A DNA stretch of 64,000 nt from an uncultured Veillonella sp. (lineage in GTDB: Bacteria > Bacillota > Negativicutes > Veillonellales > Veillonellaceae). The position numbers and the translations under genes are program-made. How positions within the stretch are numbered: position 1 is the stretch's first letter; each line of letters begins with the position of its first letter. The notes under the pieces were generated by a model, which saw only the letters and a list, made by a program, of their open reading frames with translations, did not search any database and had not been told where the DNA came from. The DNA lies in NCBI RefSeq assembly GCF_937981445.1, contig NZ_CALJON010000001.1, positions 24,337-88,336 of the forward strand, given 5' to 3'. This document shows, one piece after another, positions 62,147 through 64,000 of the stretch.

Positions 62147-63421
62147 ATGAAAAAACGTTTTGCAACTATGTTAGCAGCAACAGCAATTTTAGGGGTAACT
62201 TCTGCATTTGCAGCAAACCCATTCTCTGATGTAACACCTAATGATTGGGCTTACCAAAGTGTATCTCAATTAGCATCTGCAGGTATCATTAACGGTTATC
62301 CAGATGGTACGTTCAAAGGTCAAAATAACATTACTCGTTATGAAATGGCTCAAATGGTAGCGAAAGCAATGGCTAACCAAAGTCGTGCTACAGCAGAACA
62401 ACAAGCTATGATTAATCGCTTAGCTAATGAATTCTCTGATGAATTAAATAATTTAGGTGTACGTGTTTCTGAACTTGAAAATAAAGTAGGTAATGTAAAA
62501 GTAACTGGTGATGCTCGTCTTCGTTATCAAGGTTCCGATGAAAAAGGCGTAATTAGCTCCGATAATAAAGACAAAAAATCTACATTCGATTATCGTGCCC
62601 GCGTACAATTCAATGCTACCGTAAATGACAACACATCTGCAGTAGTTCGTTTAAGCTCTGGTTACAATGAATTCGGTAATGGTGTTAATAGCTCTGACAA
62701 TGATATCTCCATTGACCGCGCTTATGTAGCACATCAATTTGGTGAAAATACAACAGGTATTGTTGGTCGTTACAATGCATTCGTTGGTAATGGTTTAATC
62801 TATGATGATACATTCGATGGGGCAGCACTTGCTTATGACAATGGTAACTTCAGTGCTTTAGCAGGTTATGGTTCCTTCGTTGAAGGTGGCTTCGGTAATT
62901 CCTATGCTAATGGCAATGAATATACTACAAGCTTTGAAGATGCATCTTCCGATGATAATGCGACAGTAACCTTGTTACAAGCAAAAGGTAAACTTGGTGA
63001 ACATGCAACCTTAGGTGGTTTCTATGCATTTGGTAATAAAAACTTAGATGATGATATTTATGGTGGTTCCTTAGACTTGAACTTCAATAAAGTATGGCTT
63101 GGCGGTGAATACGCACAGTTTAAAGATGCTGATGACGGAAGTGCTTGGGTAGCAGGTATTGGTTATGGTGATTATGATATCGAAAAAGCTGGTACTTGGA
63201 GCGCAAAAGTTCAATACTTCGATGAAGATCAAAACTCCCCAGTAATTAGCTCTACATTCAACCAACCATACAATGCTGACTACAAAGCTTGGATGGCAAG
63301 TGTAGATTACTCCTTAGCTAAAAACGTAGGTCTTTCCGCTTACTATGCATTTAATGCAGAAGATCAAAAAGGTGGCGACTTACCAGATTACTACCGTGCA
63401 GAATTGAACTACAAGTTCTAA
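62147..63421 (+). CDS. ompM: OmpM-type SLH-domain outer-membrane porin 2
   Basis: A 424-residue paralogue of the preceding gene. It has a near-identical signal peptide (MKKRFATMLAATAILGVTSA), SLH domain and coiled coil, then a diverged beta barrel ending AELNYKF. The SLH region is far more conserved than the barrel loops, as expected if the anchoring function is fixed and the pore or surface varies. AAAGGAG precedes the ATG. It has its own promoter and leader and ends before a terminator at 63646. Confidence 0.94.
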   Translation: MKKRFATMLAATAILGVTSAFAANPFSDVTPNDWAYQSVSQLASAGIINGYPDGTFKGQNNITRYEMAQMVAKAMANQSRATAEQQAMINRLANEFSDELNNLGVRVSELENKVGNVKVTGDARLRYQGSDEKGVISSDNKDKKSTFDYRARVQFNATVNDNTSAVVRLSSGYNEFGNGVNSSDNDISIDRAYVAHQFGENTTGIVGRYNAFVGNGLIYDDTFDGAALAYDNGNFSALAGYGSFVEGGFGNSYANGNEYTTSFEDASSDDNATVTLLQAKGKLGEHATLGGFYAFGNKNLDDDIYGGSLDLNFNKVWLGGEYAQFKDADDGSAWVAGIGYGDYDIEKAGTWSAKVQYFDEDQNSPVISSTFNQPYNADYKAWMASVDYSLAKNVGLSAYYAFNAEDQKGGDLPDYYRAELNYKF

Positions 63422-63645
63422 TTAGGCCAGTAAATAAAATAACAACTTAGATTTTATTGAAACCCATTATATAATTGTGAAAATCCATTAGAACATTAGT
63501 AGAAAATTAATATAAAATGGAGACATAATAGGGGGATAATAGAGGAAATGTTGTTACATAATAAGAATATATTGGTAAATAATTGAGAAAACTTTAAAAA
63601 TTTTATCAGAAAACTATATATAAGTTTTCAAAAATATTAATAAAG
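63422..63645. other. AT-rich stretch after ompM2
   Basis: I see nothing gene-like between the ompM2 stop and its terminator. Confidence 0.5.
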
Positions 63646-63676
63646 AAAGAAGGCTCAGTATGGGGCCTTCTTTTTT
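63646..63676 (+). terminator. Terminator after ompM2
   Basis: GAAGGC (63649-63654) pairs with GCCTTC (63665-63670), extended by flanking A/T pairs and followed by TTTTTT. It lies about 225 bp from the ompM2 stop. Confidence 0.8.
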
Positions 63677-63760
63677 GTTTTATAATTTTAAATTAAGTGA
63701 AAAATAGTAAAAACTCTATGGTAAAAAATAGTTTTTTGAAGTGAGAATGTTCATAAAAAC

Positions 63761-63789
63761 TTTACTTTTAAAATTAACTATGCTATCAT
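63761..63789 (+). promoter_or_regulatory. Promoter of the third ompM-type gene
   Basis: TTTACT (63761-63766) and TATCAT (63784-63789) with exact 17-bp spacing; TGC before the -10 makes it an extended element. The start site would be near 63796. Confidence 0.6.
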
Positions 63790-63795
63790 AACGAT

Positions 63796-63959
63796 AGATT
63801 CAGTGAGCTGAAGAACATTATGACTGTAAAGTATAACTACTTGTGAGGGAACGTGGAAACTCCAGGATTGCGTTATATGGCATAGTAATTATGTTTCGGA
63901 AGCGAACAGAAATCTAACTTATTTTATTTTTCTGTTTTTTACCGAAAGGGGTAATTACA
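63796..63959 (+). promoter_or_regulatory. Third ompM-type 5' leader with conserved box and terminator-like hairpin
   Basis: AACTACTT (63835-63842) and GGAACGTGGAAACT (63848-63861) match the other two leaders. AACAGAAA (63905-63912) pairs with TTTCTGTT (63929-63936) followed by a T run to 63940. The ribosome-site segment CCGAAAGGGGTAA is identical to that of ompM1. Confidence 0.6.
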
Positions 63960-64000
63960 ATGAAAAAACGTTTTGCAACTATGCTAGCAGCAACTGCTGT
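63960..64000 (+). CDS. Third OmpM-type gene, 5' end only (partial)
   Basis: The window ends 41 bases into a frame reading MKKRFATMLAATA, the same signal-peptide start as the two preceding porins. With the shared leader this strongly suggests a third OmpM-family protein; the SLH and barrel parts lie outside the window. Confidence 0.75.
   Translation, partial: MKKRFATMLAATA

Overview
The window is a low-GC, AT-rich segment from a diderm Firmicute, most likely Veillonella (Negativicutes). The protein families are Firmicute-like in the housekeeping part. They are combined with a complete outer-membrane (OM) assembly programme: lipid A and Kdo synthesis, Lpt, Bam, TamB, an Mla system with an OM barrel, and SLH-domain OmpM porins that tether the OM to peptidoglycan. 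Species cannot be fixed from the sequence alone. Every gene I can support is on the + strand. I see no rRNA, tRNA, insertion sequence, prophage or CRISPR array.

Layout. 1-9.2 kb: housekeeping genes (3' end of coaX, dusB, greA, lysS, serS, transaldolase-like fsa, glpX, murA, mreB/mbl). 9.6-16.2 kb: a polyamine/acid-stress module (ornithine decarboxylase speF, antiporter potE, a LysR regulator and a second full-length lysyl-tRNA synthetase), with a possible leader peptide and shared LysR-type boxes. 16.3-20.2 kb: three exported proteins (AMIN plus phosphodiester-glycosidase-like, a mini barrel-sandwich protein, and an S55 peptidase homologue). 20.4-29.3 kb: mlaE-mlaF-mlaD, tolC, tamB. 29.3-36.9 kb: a sigma factor, a one-TM protein, bamA, an unrecognised POTRA/barrel-like protein and three OmpH/Skp-like chaperones. 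36.9-55.8 kb: lipid A/Kdo/LPS export (lpxD, lpxL-like, lpxC, fabZ, lpxA, lpxI, lpxB, msbA, waaA, lpxK, kdsB, kdsA, kdsD, kdsC, second lpxL-like, lptC, lptA, lptB, one lptF/G permease). 56-59.7 kb: DUF3084 protein, YqgF-like nuclease fold, YitT-family protein, signal peptidase I. 60-64 kb: two complete ompM-type porin genes and the first codons of a third.

How it fits together. Lipid A-Kdo is made by the Lpx/Kds/WaaA enzymes, flipped by MsbA and exported by Lpt. OM proteins are escorted by the OmpH chaperones, inserted by BamA, and aided by TamB. Mla and TolC handle lipid and efflux traffic. OmpM proteins then pin the membrane to the wall. In Veillonella and Selenomonas peptidoglycan carries covalently bound polyamines, which are reported to be what OmpM SLH domains recognise, so the speF-potE module may be functionally connected to the ompM genes.

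Most interesting non-coding signals: (1) the three ompM genes share a long 5' leader with a near-identical GAAACGTGGAWAC box, and hairpins with T-runs or Shine-Dalgarno pairing just before the start; (2) a 19-codon leader ORF with two hairpins precedes speF; (3) many intergenic gaps hold locally unique degenerate tandem arrays (unit 15-32 bp), several of which begin at the stop codon of the upstream gene.
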